From Pseudomonas benzenivorans (lineage in GTDB: Bacteria; Pseudomonadota; Gammaproteobacteria; Pseudomonadales; Pseudomonadaceae), in contig NZ_FNCT01000006.1 in NCBI RefSeq assembly GCF_900100495.1, positions 62,001 through 126,000 on the forward strand: 64,000 nt of DNA. The letters run 5' to 3'. The translations under genes were made by a program, and so were the position numbers. The notes beneath the pieces are model-generated. The model had not been told where the DNA came from, did no database searches, and saw only the letters and a program-made list of their open reading frames with translations. Every line of letters begins with the position of its first letter. The first letter of the stretch is position 1. This document shows positions 38,861 through 48,600 of the stretch, piece after piece.

Positions 38861-39304
38861 ATGTCCTGCATCGTCTTCTATGAAAAACCCGGTTGCGTGA
38901 CCAACAACCTGCAGAAACAGCTGTTGCGCTCGACCGGTCTGGAAATCGAGGTGCGCAACCTGCTCGGCGAACCCTGGACCCGCGAGCGCCTGCGGCCGTT
39001 CTTCGGCAACCGGCCGGTGGCCGAGTGGTTCAACCGCGCGGCGCCGGCGATCAAGTACGGCGAGCTGGACCCGAGCCGGCTCGGCGTCATGGAAGCGCTG
39101 GAGCTGATGCTGGCCAATCCGCTGCTGATCCGCCGCCCGCTGATCCGTTGCGGCCCGCAATTCCTGGCCGGCTTCGACCTGCAAGCAATCAACGCCCTGC
39201 TGCCGTGCCAGGCCAAGCTGGCGCTGATGCCGGCAGCCATCGACCGTTGCTCGCTCGGCCGCCACTCGCAGGTGGGCTGCCTGCCGCTGCAGGCGGCGCT
39301 GTGA
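38861..39304 (+). CDS. nifO: NifO, ArsC-family nitrogenase-associated protein
   Basis: A 147-residue thioredoxin-fold protein of the arsenate-reductase (ArsC) family, typical of the Azotobacter nifB operon and linked to molybdenum distribution between nitrogenase and nitrate reductase. FYEKPGCVTNNLQKQLL corresponds to the ArsC active loop, with the Cys kept; LLIRRPLIRCGPQFLAGF matches the distal motif. Its stop overlaps the nifQ start (TGATG). Confidence 0.88.
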   Translation: MSCIVFYEKPGCVTNNLQKQLLRSTGLEIEVRNLLGEPWTRERLRPFFGNRPVAEWFNRAAPAIKYGELDPSRLGVMEALELMLANPLLIRRPLIRCGPQFLAGFDLQAINALLPCQAKLALMPAAIDRCSLGRHSQVGCLPLQAAL

Positions 39305-39891
39305 TGAGCAGCCTGGCCAGCCGTCCACTGCTCAGCGCCACGGCCTTCAGCCGCCAGCAGCCCAACCATGCCTGGCTGGCACAGATCATCCGCGCCCAGC
39401 GTGAAGGCCGCAGTTGCCTGCCCTTCCACCTGGGCCTGGATGCCCGGGACTACGGCGCGCTGCTCCAGGCGCACTTCCCCGAGTGGCGCGGCCAGACCAG
39501 TGCGGCCCAAGGCTTGCTGGCCCATGAATGCAACGAGCTGCGCGAAGAGTTGCTGGACATGCGCCGCGACGAATGGGAAGAGCTGCGCGGCCTGCTGCTG
39601 GATGGCCGGCGCGGCTGCGACCCGGACGAAGTCCGGATGGCCAACATAGTCGCCGCCGCCTGCCTGGGCGGCGACCACCTGTGGCGCGACCTCGGTCTGG
39701 ACTCGCGCCTGCACCTGCGCGAGCTGCTGAACCACAACTTCCCGCGGCTGGCCATGCGCAATGTGCAGGACATGCGCTGGAAGAAATTCTTCTACAAGCA
39801 ACTGTGCGAACGCGATGGCGGCTACGTCTGCCGTGCGCCCAGCTGCCAAGACTGCCCCACCCACCATGACTGTTTTGGAGAAGAGCTATGA
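39304..39891 (+). CDS. nifQ: NifQ, molybdenum donor for FeMo-cofactor
   Basis: Iron-molybdenum-sulfur protein that supplies Mo to NifEN. The 195-residue sequence ends with the characteristic cysteine motif VCRAPSCQDCPTHHDCFG (Cx4CxxCx5C). RMANIVAAACLGGDHLWRDLGL is also typical. The ATG shares a base with the nifO stop, and the 3' end overlaps rhdN by four bases. Confidence 0.93.
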   Translation: MSSLASRPLLSATAFSRQQPNHAWLAQIIRAQREGRSCLPFHLGLDARDYGALLQAHFPEWRGQTSAAQGLLAHECNELREELLDMRRDEWEELRGLLLDGRRGCDPDEVRMANIVAAACLGGDHLWRDLGLDSRLHLRELLNHNFPRLAMRNVQDMRWKKFFYKQLCERDGGYVCRAPSCQDCPTHHDCFGEEL

Positions 39892-40235
39892 GCGACTTCA
39901 CGCGCATCAGTGTCGAGCAAGCCGAAACCCTGCTGGCTCGGGAAGCAAACATCATGCTGCTGGATATGCGCGACGCGCGCGCCTACTGCGAGGGGCACGA
40001 CCCGCGCGCCATCCACCTCAACGACCTGACCCTGCGCACGCTGCTCAAGTGCACGCCCAAGCAGATGCACCTGATCATCGGTTGCTACCACGGCAACTCC
40101 AGCCAGGACATGGCGCGGCTGTTCAGCGACTTCGGTTTCAGCAACTGCTACAGCCTCGACGGCGGCTACGAAGCCTGGCAGGCGCGCACCGCCAAACCAC
40201 GCCCGATCGCCTCACAGCGCGCCGCCGCTCTGTAA
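39888..40235 (+). CDS. rhdN: Rhodanese-domain sulfurtransferase of the nifB operon (RhdN)
   Basis: A 115-residue single rhodanese domain. LLDMRDARAYCEGHDPRAIHL and the active loop IIGCYHGNSSQDMA carry the persulfide Cys and resemble GlpE. It may supply sulfane sulfur for cluster assembly or act in selenium/sulfur detoxification. The start overlaps nifQ by ATGA. Confidence 0.88.
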   Translation: MSDFTRISVEQAETLLAREANIMLLDMRDARAYCEGHDPRAIHLNDLTLRTLLKCTPKQMHLIIGCYHGNSSQDMARLFSDFGFSNCYSLDGGYEAWQARTAKPRPIASQRAAAL

Positions 40236-40251
40236 CCCGGAGGAAAACACC

Positions 40252-40581
40252 ATGCAACTACTCGACACCGAAGCCCGCATCCGCCAGCAGATCGCCGACA
40301 ACCCGGTACTGCTGTACATGAAAGGCACCCCCGAAGCCCCGGAATGCGGTTTCTCCCGCGCCGTGGTGGCGACCCTGCAGAACGCCGGCCAGCCCTTCGC
40401 CGCGGTCAACGTGCTGGCCGCGCCGCATATCCGCGAGAAACTGCCGAAACTCTCGCAGTGGCCCACCTACCCGCAGTTGTTCGTCAACGGCGAGCTGGTC
40501 GGCGGCTGCGACATCGTCCTCGGCATGCAGGCCGACGGCAGCCTGCAGGAGCTGCTGGCCAGCGTCCGCGCCGAGGCTTGA
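40252..40581 (+). CDS. Monothiol glutaredoxin, nif-associated (Grx5/GrxD type)
   Basis: A 109-residue monothiol glutaredoxin with the CGFS active site (APECGFSRAVV), KGTPEAPE before it, WPTYPQLFVNGELVGGCDI and the glutathione-binding GG. Such proteins carry and transfer [2Fe-2S] clusters. It is the last gene of the nifB operon, after GGAGG, and is followed by a GC-rich hairpin. Confidence 0.92.
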   Translation: MQLLDTEARIRQQIADNPVLLYMKGTPEAPECGFSRAVVATLQNAGQPFAAVNVLAAPHIREKLPKLSQWPTYPQLFVNGELVGGCDIVLGMQADGSLQELLASVRAEA

Positions 40582-40606
40582 GCGGTCATTTCGTCAACTT
40601 GAGTTC

Positions 40607-40660
40607 GCCGGCCTGGGCCTTACCTGTGGGAGGCCCGGGCTCGGCGCGCTGCTTTTGCTT
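40607..40660 (+). terminator. Probable terminator after the nifB operon
   Basis: GCCGGCCTGGGCC (40607-40619) can pair with GGCCCGGGCTCGGC (40632-40645) with one mismatch or bulge, followed by GCGCTGCTTTTGCTTTT. The T-rich tract is interrupted, so termination is likely but not certain. Confidence 0.5.
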
Positions 40661-40789
40661 TTGAGGCTTTGGCAGCCCTGCGGGCGGCATCGCCGCGGGG
40701 CGCGTGACCCATATGGATGGGGGATATGCCGCAAGCCCGTCAGCAACGGCCGCGGCCCTCCTACAGGGCTCCAGATAGATCGGTTACCC

Positions 40790-40940
40790 GTGGGAGGGGC
40801 TTTAGCCGCGAGTGTTTTGCAGCACCGACACCAGGTTCGCGGCTGAAGCGGGGTGCCGCCCAGCGGAACGCCGCCCGGCCCCTCCCACAGAGCATGCTCA
40901 CAGTCTGCCGCTGGGCGTTCGCGGCTAAAGCCCCTCTCAC
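40790..40940. repeat. REP-like inverted repeat between grx and nifF
   Basis: A 22-base arm, GTGGGAGGGGCTTTAGCCGC plus GA (40790-40811), is repeated in inverted form at 40919-40940 with one mismatch, and a third partial copy (TTCGCGGCTGAAGC) lies between. Together with 40661-40789, which I cannot interpret, it fills the gap between the convergent nifB and nifF transcripts. Confidence 0.75.
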
Positions 40941-40955
40941 AGAGCGTGGTTCGGT

Positions 40956-41501
<546 letters not shown>

Positions 41502-41588
41502 TCACCTCTGGCTGCGTGCAATGAATCCGATATCGGGGCTGCCGGCCACGGCATGGGCCTGGCGGGCTATTACCCTCAATAGGGAGTT

Positions 41589-41604
41589 AGCAGGAACCAG
41601 GCCA
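41589..41604 (-). promoter_or_regulatory. Sigma54 promoter of nifF
   Basis: On the minus strand TGGCCTGGTTCCTGCT has GG and GC spaced by ten bases. Predicted start near 41577, about 79 bases before nifF. The match is weaker than at nifH or iscA. Confidence 0.6.
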
Positions 41605-41673
41605 GTTCCCGCTCCGCCCAACACGAACGTAACCAATTGATAGTCATGCATTTTTTATCCGACCACAGCAGCC

Positions 41674-41689
41674 TGTGGGAAAACCTACA
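41674..41689. promoter_or_regulatory. NifA upstream site for nifF, proximal
   Basis: TGT-GGGAAAACCT-ACA, centred about 105 bases upstream of the predicted nifF start. Confidence 0.65.
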
Positions 41690-41716
41690 GGCATATGCCG
41701 GCTGCCGGGCGCCCTC

Positions 41717-41732
41717 TGTAGGCTTTGCGACA
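41717..41732. promoter_or_regulatory. NifA upstream site for nifF, distal
   Basis: TGT-AGGCTTTGCG-ACA, 43 bases from the proximal site and ending one base before the clpX2 stop codon. Confidence 0.6.
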
Positions 41733-41733
41733 C

Positions 41734-43068
41734 TCAGGAATCGAGGGTCATCCGCGGCACCGCCGCGCTGCGTTGCTCCGGCAGCGCAGACGGCAGCGGC
41801 GAAGGTGCGACGACGCCCTCCTCGGCCGGGCTTGTCAGCACCTGCAAGCGGACTCCGAGCTCGTCCTCGAGCAGCTCCAGCACGCAGCGCCGCACCCCGG
41901 GTTGCGACGGCAGGTTGAACATGCTCGGCTGCAGCGCCGCTTCCAGTACCGCGCGCAGGCCGCGGGCGCCGCTCTTGCGCTGCAGCGCCAGGTCGGCGAT
42001 GTGGGCCAGGGCCGCCGCGCTGATCTCCAGGGTCACGCCCTGGTAGGCGAACAGTTGCTGGTACTGCTTGACCAGGGCGTTACGCGGTTCGCTGAGGATG
42101 CGCAGCAGGGTGGCGTGGTCCAGCTCCTGGAGGAAGGTGATGATCGGGAAACGGCCGATGAACTCGGGGATCAAACCGAACTCGTGCAGGTCGTCCGGCA
42201 GCAGCGCGGCCAGCAACTCGTTGATCGACGGCTGCGTCTGGCGCGGCGGCTGGGCATGGAAGCCGATGCCGCCGGTCTTGGGCTGGAGGCGACTGCAGAC
42301 CAGGGCTTCCAGGCCGGGAAAGGCGCCGCCGGCGATGAACAGGATGTTGCGCGTGTCGACCACCTGTTCTTCGCCGTGCTCGGTGCGCCGCCCGGACTTG
42401 GAAATGCGCACCTCGGTGCCTTCGACCATCTTCAACAGGGCCTGCTGCACGCCCTCCCCGGAGATGTCGCGGACCGCCGTGCCGCCGCTGCTGCGCCGCG
42501 CCAGCTTGTCCACTTCGTCGATATAGACGATGCCCCATTGCGCCTGCTGCACGTCGCCGCCGGCCGCCTCCAGCAGGCGGGTGATGATGCTGTCGACATC
42601 GTCGCCGACGTAGCCGGCCTGGGTCAGGGTGGTGGCATCGGCGGCGGCGAACGGCACCCCCAGCAGACGCGCCAGGGAACGCACCAGCAGGGTCTTGCCG
42701 GTGCCGGAAGGCCCGGCCATGAGGATGTTGGATTTTTCCAGCTCGACCTGCTCGCCGAGCTGGCAGCCGTGCTCGCGGTCGCAGTTGAGCAGGCGCAGGT
42801 AATGGTTGTAGACGGCCACCGCCAGGGTTTCCTTGGCCGCTTCCTGGCCAATCACCGACTCGTCCAGGTGCTGCTTGTAGGCCGCCGGCGTGCGCAGTGT
42901 CGGGGCCAGTTGCTGGCTCTTGCGGCGCAGCCCCCAACTGCTGACGACCTGGTGGGCCAGGTTGACGCAGGCTTCGCAGATGCGCCCCTCATTGCCGGCG
43001 ATCAGCGGCACGCTCGGGCTTTTTTCCGCACCGCAGAAAGAGCAGTTGGGGATCTCGATCTCAGCCAT
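41734..43068 (-). CDS. clpX2: ClpX2, nif-associated ATP-dependent protease ATP-binding subunit
   Basis: A 444-residue paralogue of ClpX; in Azotobacter the nif-linked ClpX2 limits NifB and NifEN levels. Visible are the zinc-binding domain (CSFC and CEAC), Walker A GPSGTGKT near residue 119, the pore loop AGYVG, Walker B IVYIDEVDKLAR, SGEGVQQALLK and the IGF tripeptide (GGIGFHA, near 266) that docks ClpP. Retention of IGF suggests it works with the housekeeping ClpP. It lies between nifM and nifF. Confidence 0.93.
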   Translation of the reverse strand: MAEIEIPNCSFCGAEKSPSVPLIAGNEGRICEACVNLAHQVVSSWGLRRKSQQLAPTLRTPAAYKQHLDESVIGQEAAKETLAVAVYNHYLRLLNCDREHGCQLGEQVELEKSNILMAGPSGTGKTLLVRSLARLLGVPFAAADATTLTQAGYVGDDVDSIITRLLEAAGGDVQQAQWGIVYIDEVDKLARRSSGGTAVRDISGEGVQQALLKMVEGTEVRISKSGRRTEHGEEQVVDTRNILFIAGGAFPGLEALVCSRLQPKTGGIGFHAQPPRQTQPSINELLAALLPDDLHEFGLIPEFIGRFPIITFLQELDHATLLRILSEPRNALVKQYQQLFAYQGVTLEISAAALAHIADLALQRKSGARGLRAVLEAALQPSMFNLPSQPGVRRCVLELLEDELGVRLQVLTSPAEEGVVAPSPLPSALPEQRSAAVPRMTLDS

Positions 43069-43165
43069 GGCCTGGTTCTCCGTTAAACATGAAAGTCGCG
43101 CAGCGCCGGATGAGGCAAGCGGCTAGGCCGCGGCGGCGTGCGTTGATGATTCAGGGTGCCTCTCG

Positions 43166-44038
43166 CTAGGTGCCCGCCAGGCTGGCTGGCGGCAGCAGCC
43201 GCTCCAGCCACTGGCGCTGGCAGGCCTGTTGGCGCCTGGCCTGCAACTTGTCGCGCAGGTGCGGCAGGATCTCTTCGAGGGGCGCGCGCATGGCCGGATA
43301 GACGGCCTCGCAGAGCAGCAGATGGAAGCCCAGCGGCGACTCGACCGGCGGGCCGACCTGCCCGGCCTGCAGCTCGAACAGGCAGTCCTCCAGCTCGGCA
43401 TAGAGAGTGCCGGGCTTGACGTTGCCGAGCCGCCCTTCCTGCAGCGAGGTGGGGCATTCCGAATGCTTCAGCGCCTGTTCGGCGAAGCGCCGGGGCTTGT
43501 CGCGCAGCCGCTCGGCGATGGCCTCGATGCGCGCTCGCGCCGCCTCGCGGGTGTTTTCCGCGAAGTCCGGGTTGATGGTGATCAGGATGTGCCGGGCCTG
43601 GCGCGAGGCCGGTCGCACGAACTGCTCCGGGTGGCTGAAATAGTAGAGGCTGGCGTCGGTATCGCTGACCGGCGCCAGGCCGGCGCTGACGCGCTCGAGC
43701 ACGGCTTCGACCTTCAGCTCCCGCGCCAGCAGGGCGCGCATCCGCGCCGGGTCCAGGCCGCTGGCGTCGAGCGCCTGCTGCAGCGCCTGGTCGTCGGCAT
43801 AGCCGCCGGCGACGCTCGCCCAGGCCTGCTCGACCTGCGCTTGCGGAATCACCACGCCACAGGCTTCGGGGCTGCGCAGCACCGCCTCCTCGATCTGCAG
43901 CTGGCGGCCGACGATGCGCTCGGCCTGGCGCCGCTGTTCGGCGCTGAGCTCGGGCGGCGCGCAGCCGAAGCGCTGCTGGGCGACCCGCAACAGGTGGTAA
44001 CGGCTGTCGCGCTCGCCGTGGGTCTGTTCATTGCCCAT
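43166..44038 (-). CDS. nifM: NifM, Fe-protein maturation peptidyl-prolyl isomerase
   Basis: Needed for folding and activity of NifH. The 290-residue protein has an N-terminal helical part and a C-terminal parvulin-type domain: ASRQARHILITINPDF, then HSECPTSLQEGRLGNVKPGTL and SPLGFHLLLCEAVYP. No signal peptide is present, unlike periplasmic parvulins. It overlaps the nifZ end by 11 bases. Confidence 0.93.
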   Translation of the reverse strand: MGNEQTHGERDSRYHLLRVAQQRFGCAPPELSAEQRRQAERIVGRQLQIEEAVLRSPEACGVVIPQAQVEQAWASVAGGYADDQALQQALDASGLDPARMRALLARELKVEAVLERVSAGLAPVSDTDASLYYFSHPEQFVRPASRQARHILITINPDFAENTREAARARIEAIAERLRDKPRRFAEQALKHSECPTSLQEGRLGNVKPGTLYAELEDCLFELQAGQVGPPVESPLGFHLLLCEAVYPAMRAPLEEILPHLRDKLQARRQQACQRQWLERLLPPASLAGT

Positions 44039-44498
44039 CGTGCACCTCCGCGGCGGCGCCGGCCGCCGCCAGGCTCGCTTCCGGCACCTGCAGGACCCGG
44101 CCGTCGCCGAAGTGCACGTGGTACTGGACGCCCTGCGGCAGGTCGCGCAGGACCTTCATCACGCTACCCTGGCGGCCCATTTCCACCACCACCTCGCCGC
44201 GCAGGGCCAGGCTGCGGGTGGCGACCACGTTGTCGCGGAACTCGAACTGGCTGGGCACCCAGGGCTCCGCCGCCGCTATCAGCTCTTCCTCGCGACAGCC
44301 GACGGTGCGGCCGGACTCGAGAAAGTGCACGCGGTAGATCAACTGGTCCTGCAGGTAGGTGCCGACGTCGTACACGCAGCCCACCGCGCCGCGGCGGATC
44401 AGCAGCGTGCCGGTGTCCATGCCCGGATAGGTGCCGTCGTTACGCACGTTGCGCACCACGCGCACTTCATCGCCGTACTCGAAAAGCGGCAGGCTCAT
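44028..44498 (-). CDS. nifZ: NifZ, MoFe protein P-cluster maturation factor
   Basis: Assists formation of the second P-cluster in NifDK. The 156-residue protein has two related beta-rich parts, FEYGDEVRVVRNVRNDGTYPG with GAVGCVYDVGTYLQDQLIYRVHF, and FRDNVVATRSLALRG with GQGS-like and YHVHFGDG elements. It follows nifW by 18 bases. Confidence 0.93.
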   Translation of the reverse strand: MSLPLFEYGDEVRVVRNVRNDGTYPGMDTGTLLIRRGAVGCVYDVGTYLQDQLIYRVHFLESGRTVGCREEELIAAAEPWVPSQFEFRDNVVATRSLALRGEVVVEMGRQGSVMKVLRDLPQGVQYHVHFGDGRVLQVPEASLAAAGAAAEVHDGQ

Positions 44499-44516
44499 GA
44501 CTCTGTCCTCCCTGGC

Positions 44517-44864
44517 TCAGCTCAGCAGCTGGTCGATGGAGACGAAGGTGGTCTGCGGCTCGTTCATGCGAAACACCTTGAACACCTTCTCGGTCTGCGC
44601 GTCGGAGTCGACGAAATCCTGGTAGGCGCGGCTGAGCAACTGGCGATAGACCTCCTGGCGCACGCTGTCATCGTGCCCCTCCAGATCGCCGCTCTTGCTC
44701 AGGTAATCGTGGTAACGCTGCATGATGTGCAGGCGATTGATGTGCACGACCGTCTGGTCGAAGGGCACACCGAAGAAGTCGAGGAAGTCTTCGGCGGACA
44801 CCAGGTCCTCCATGGCCTCGTCCAGCGTCAGGTCGGAATCCGGGGAAAAGCCTTGTACGGTCAT
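44517..44864 (-). CDS. nifW: NifW, nitrogenase stabilising/protective protein
   Basis: A 115-residue protein that associates with the MoFe protein and helps protect or mature it. LTLDEAMEDLVSAEDFLDFFGV and VVHINRLHIMQRYHDYL are family hallmarks. The ATG overlaps the stop of the upstream TPR-like gene (ATGA), so the two are translationally coupled. Confidence 0.93.
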   Translation of the reverse strand: MTVQGFSPDSDLTLDEAMEDLVSAEDFLDFFGVPFDQTVVHINRLHIMQRYHDYLSKSGDLEGHDDSVRQEVYRQLLSRAYQDFVDSDAQTEKVFKVFRMNEPQTTFVSIDQLLS

Positions 44865-45400
44865 GGTCGTATCTCCGCGTTGGCCGCAGTGGGGAAAGTG
44901 ACGATCTCGGCGTTGTTCGCTGCCAGCACATCCAGCAGCAGCCTGGCGCCCAGGCGGTTGTCCGCATCCAGCTCGACGACCTTGACCAGCATGGCCTTGC
45001 CCTGCTCGAAACGGCCCAGGCGCAGGCTCAGGTAGCCGGCGCCCTTGAGCGCCAACAGATGGAAGCGCAGCAGGCCGATGCCGCGCTCGGCGGCCACCAG
45101 CAGCGCGGCCTGGTCGATGCCGCGCCAGTCGGCGGGCAGGCCCAGGCGCGGCCCGACCAGCGCCATCACCCGCTCGGCGATGTGCAGGGCGTCCTGATAG
45201 CGGTGCTGGTAGTAGTAGAAACGGTAGAGGCCGACCAGCACGCTGAGGTTTTCCGGGGCCAGCGCCTGCGCCACCAGCAGCGGCGGCTCGGCAGCGCCAT
45301 CGGCGTACTGCTCGGCGGCGGTGGCGAGCAGGCTGTCGACGGCGGCCGACTGCGGCTCGTCGAAGTACAGGCCGTCGCCGTTGAAGTCCTGCAGATCCAT
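44861..45400 (-). CDS. TPR-like helical protein between cysE and nifW
   Basis: A 179-residue helical protein starting MDLQDFNGDGLYF, with GGAGG upstream. Its tetratricopeptide-like pairs include VLVGLYRFYYYQHRYQDALHI and LRFHLLALKGAGYLSLRLGR, with a final KAMLVKVVELDADNRLGARLLL. A second gene of the same kind lies at 55584-56081 and shares the GLYxFYxxxxRYQDA and LxALKxxGxxxLR patterns. Coupling to nifW suggests a role in nitrogenase protein assembly or as a scaffold; this is inference. Confidence 0.75.
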   Translation of the reverse strand: MDLQDFNGDGLYFDEPQSAAVDSLLATAAEQYADGAAEPPLLVAQALAPENLSVLVGLYRFYYYQHRYQDALHIAERVMALVGPRLGLPADWRGIDQAALLVAAERGIGLLRFHLLALKGAGYLSLRLGRFEQGKAMLVKVVELDADNRLGARLLLDVLAANNAEIVTFPTAANAEIRP

Positions 45401-45411
45401 GCGCGCCTCCG

Positions 45412-46197
45412 TCACTCGCCGCCCGGCAGGCGCCGTCGCGGCGCATGCAGCGCCTGGGCCAGCGCGCTGCCGGCGCAGTCGCTCTCGCAGATGCTGTTGT
45501 CCGGGTCGCAGCCCTGGTAGTACTGCTGCTGGCTGCCGGCGGCGAGCAGACCGCCCGCCTCGACCTGTTTCTCCAGGCTGTCCAGGCGCTCGAGCAGACA
45601 GGCGATGGCCTTGCCCACCGGGTCGGGGATCAGGTGATGGTCGAGGTCGATGCCATAGGGATTGGGCTGGCCGGCCTCGCGCAGCCTGACCACCTTGCCG
45701 GGGATGCCGACCACCGTGCAGCCCTCCGGCACGTCCTGCACCACCACCGAGTTGGCACCGACCCGGGCGCCGGCGCCCACGCAGATCGGCCCGAGGATCT
45801 TCGCTCCGGCGCCGACCAGCACGCCGTCGCCGAGGGTCGGGTGCCGCTTGCCCTTGCGCCAGCTGGTGCCGCCCAGGGTCACGCCATGGTAGAGGGTCAC
45901 ATCGGCGCCGATCTCGGCGGTCTCGCCGATCACCACGCCGGCGCCGTGGTCGATGAAGAAGCGCGGGCCGATGACCGCGCCGGGATGGATGTCGACGTTG
46001 CTGAGCAGCCGGGCGAGGAACGACAGCAGCCGCGCCGCATAGCGCCACTCGGCCCGCCACAGGCGATGGGCGACGCGATAGAGCATGATCGCGTGCACCC
46101 CCGGATAGGTGGTGAGCACCTCGAAACGGGTGCGCGCCGCCGGATCGCGCTGGAACACGCAGCGGATGTCGTCGCGCCATTCGCCGAGCAGGCTCAT
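45412..46197 (-). CDS. cysE: Serine O-acetyltransferase, nif-associated (CysE1/NifP)
   Basis: Makes O-acetylserine for cysteine, the sulfur source of NifS, during nitrogen fixation. The 261-residue protein has a short N-terminal helical region and the left-handed hexapeptide repeat domain ([55 protein letters not shown]). The N-terminus is shorter than in housekeeping CysE. Its ATG overlaps the nifV stop (ATGA). Confidence 0.93.
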   Translation of the reverse strand: MSLLGEWRDDIRCVFQRDPAARTRFEVLTTYPGVHAIMLYRVAHRLWRAEWRYAARLLSFLARLLSNVDIHPGAVIGPRFFIDHGAGVVIGETAEIGADVTLYHGVTLGGTSWRKGKRHPTLGDGVLVGAGAKILGPICVGAGARVGANSVVVQDVPEGCTVVGIPGKVVRLREAGQPNPYGIDLDHHLIPDPVGKAIACLLERLDSLEKQVEAGGLLAAGSQQQYYQGCDPDNSICESDCAGSALAQALHAPRRRLPGGE

Positions 46198-47348
46198 GCC
46201 AGGCCTCCTGCGACCAGGATGGGCGCACCCTGCTCGCCCAGCAGGCGATAGAACTCTTCCAGTTCGGCGGCCTGCGGGCTGCGCTTGGTACGGGTGGAAA
46301 AGCTGCGGATCCGCCCGAGCAGCGCCTGGCTCTGCCAGTCGTCCAGCTCGATGCCCAGCTCGCGGTAGCTGTTGCGCACCATGTGCGCCCCGGAATGCTT
46401 GCCCAGCACCAGGCTGTGGCTGCGCCCCAGCTCGTCTGGGTTCAAACCTTCGTAGTTGCGCCGGTGCTTGAGCAGGCCATCGACATGGATGCCGGCCTCG
46501 TGGGTGAACACCCCGGCGCCGACCACGCTCTTCTGCCAGGCCACCTGGCGCCCGGAGGCCTGCTCGACCAGCGCCGAGATCGACGGGATGCCGCGGGTGT
46601 CGATGCCGGTGTCGATGCCGTGCAGATGCTTGAGGGCCAGCGCGCACTCCTCCAGCGCCGCATTGCCGGCACGCTCGCCCAGACCGTTGACCGTGGTGTT
46701 GATGTGGCTGGCGCCGCCCAGCACCGCCGCCAGGGTGTTGGCGGTGGCCAGGCCGAAATCGTCATGGGCGTGCACCTCCAGCTCGAGGTCGAGGTGCGCA
46801 CGCAGGAAGCGGAAGCGCTCGAGCATGCCGAACGGCTCCATCACCCCCACGGTATCGGCGAAGCGCAGACGCCGCGCGCCGGCGGCCTGGGCGACGTGGG
46901 CGACGCGCACGACGAACTCCATGTCGGCCCGCGAGGCATCCTCGCAGCCCAGGCACACCTCGAACCCGGCCAGGCGCGCCTCGCCGACCAACCGCGCCAC
47001 CTCGCGCAGGGCCCAGTCGCGGTCGCGGCCGAGCTTGTGCCGGAGCATCAGATCGGAGACCGGCAGCGACAGGTCGACCATGCCCACCCCGCTGGCGCGC
47101 GCCGCGGCGAGATCGCCATCGCACAGCCGGCACCAGGCCAAGAGCTGCGCGGGCAAACCGAGGGCGGCGATGGCGCGCATGCCCTCGCGCTCCTCCTCAC
47201 CCATGCCGGGGATGCCGATCTCCAGCTCCGGCACGCCCAGCGCGGCGAGGGCGCGGGCGATGGCGATCTTCTCCTCGACACTGAAGGCCACGCCGGCGCT
47301 CTGCTCGCCGTCGCGCAGGGTGGTGTCGTCGATGATCACGCTGACCAT
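46194..47348 (-). CDS. nifV: NifV, homocitrate synthase
   Basis: Condenses acetyl-CoA and 2-oxoglutarate to homocitrate, the organic part of FeMo-cofactor. The 384-residue protein begins [20 protein letters not shown], with the metal and substrate residues of the DTTLRDGEQ motif, and contains [17 protein letters not shown] and [14 protein letters not shown], both typical of the homocitrate/isopropylmalate synthase family. It follows nifS by 42 bases. Confidence 0.96.
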   Translation of the reverse strand: MVSVIIDDTTLRDGEQSAGVAFSVEEKIAIARALAALGVPELEIGIPGMGEEEREGMRAIAALGLPAQLLAWCRLCDGDLAAARASGVGMVDLSLPVSDLMLRHKLGRDRDWALREVARLVGEARLAGFEVCLGCEDASRADMEFVVRVAHVAQAAGARRLRFADTVGVMEPFGMLERFRFLRAHLDLELEVHAHDDFGLATANTLAAVLGGASHINTTVNGLGERAGNAALEECALALKHLHGIDTGIDTRGIPSISALVEQASGRQVAWQKSVVGAGVFTHEAGIHVDGLLKHRRNYEGLNPDELGRSHSLVLGKHSGAHMVRNSYRELGIELDDWQSQALLGRIRSFSTRTKRSPQAAELEEFYRLLGEQGAPILVAGGLA

Positions 47349-47390
47349 GGCTGCTCTCCTGTGCGGATCGGCCTGCTCGGGGGGTGGGGA

Positions 47391-48599
47391 TCAGGCATAG
47401 ACCGGCGCGAACGCCTTGCCGGGGTCTTCCACCGGACCGTCGCCGTTCCAGTACGGCGACAGCTTGCGCAGCTGGGCGACGATCGCCGGCACCTCGCGGA
47501 TCACGTGGTCGATCTCCGCCTCCGTGGTGTAGCGCGACAGCGAGAAGCGCACCGTGCCGTGGGCGGCGGTGTAGGGAATGTCCATGGCGCGCATCACATG
47601 GGACGGCTCCAGCGACCCGGAGGTGCAGGCCGAGCCGCTGGAGGCGGCGATGCCGACCTTGTTGAGCAGCAGCAGGATGGCCTCGCCCTCGATGTACTCG
47701 AAGGCGATGTTGGCGGTGTTGGGCAGACGGTTGCCCGGATCGCCGGTGACGAAGGCGTAGGGCACCGCGGCGAGGATGGCGGCCTCGAGCTTGTCGCGCA
47801 GGCGCCTGACCTCGGTGTTCTCGTGGGCCATGAACTGCAGCGCGCGCTCGGCGGCCACGCCCAGGCCGACGATCGACGCGGCGTTCTCGGTGCCGGCGCG
47901 GCGCCCGCGCTCCTGGTGACCGCCGCGCAACAGCGGACGGAAGCGTATGCCGCGGCGCAGGTAGAGCACGCCAACGCCCTTGGGCGCGTGCAGCTTGTGG
48001 CCGGACAGCGAGAGCATGTGGATCGACGAGTTCTGCAGGTCGATCGGCACCTTGCCCACCGCCTGCACCGCGTCGGTGTGGAACATCACACCGTACTCGT
48101 CGGCCATGCGCGCCATTTCCTCGACCGGGAACAGGGTGCCGGTCTCGTTGTTGGCCCACATCACCGACACCACCGCCACGTCGCCGCCGAGCAGGGCGGC
48201 GTACTCGTCGAGGTTGAGCCGGCCGCGCTTGTCCACCGCCAGCTTGTGCACGGTGTAGCCCTCGGTCACCAGGTAGTCGCAGAGGCTCAGCACCGCCGGG
48301 TGCTCGACCGTGGTGGTGATGATGGTCTTGCGCTCGGGCTGGGCCTTGAGCGCCGAGAGGATTGCCGTCGAATCGGCCTCGGTGCCGCAGGAGGTGAAGA
48401 TGATTTCCGAGTCGTGCTCGGCGCCGAGCAGCTTCTGCACGCTCTGCCGGGCCTTCTTCAGCGCCAGGCCGACCTGGTTGCCGAAACTGTGCAGCGACGA
48501 GGGGTTGCCGAACTGCTCGGTGAAGAACGGCAGCATGGCCTGCACCACTTCGTCGTCGACGCGGGTGGTGGCGTTGTTGTCGAGATAGACGGCGGTCAT
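47391..48599 (-). CDS. nifS: NifS, cysteine desulfurase
   Basis: PLP enzyme that releases sulfur from cysteine for cluster assembly on NifU. The 402-residue protein starts MTAVYLDNNATTRVDDE, has the PLP lysine in SLSGHKLHAPKG and the persulfide Cys near residue 325 in ASSGSACTSGSLEPSHV. The start is one base after the nifU stop region, fitting coupled translation. An upstream in-frame codon seven positions earlier would overlap nifU and is less likely. Confidence 0.97.
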   Translation of the reverse strand: MTAVYLDNNATTRVDDEVVQAMLPFFTEQFGNPSSLHSFGNQVGLALKKARQSVQKLLGAEHDSEIIFTSCGTEADSTAILSALKAQPERKTIITTTVEHPAVLSLCDYLVTEGYTVHKLAVDKRGRLNLDEYAALLGGDVAVVSVMWANNETGTLFPVEEMARMADEYGVMFHTDAVQAVGKVPIDLQNSSIHMLSLSGHKLHAPKGVGVLYLRRGIRFRPLLRGGHQERGRRAGTENAASIVGLGVAAERALQFMAHENTEVRRLRDKLEAAILAAVPYAFVTGDPGNRLPNTANIAFEYIEGEAILLLLNKVGIAASSGSACTSGSLEPSHVMRAMDIPYTAAHGTVRFSLSRYTTEAEIDHVIREVPAIVAQLRKLSPYWNGDGPVEDPGKAFAPVYA

Positions 48600-48600
48600 G

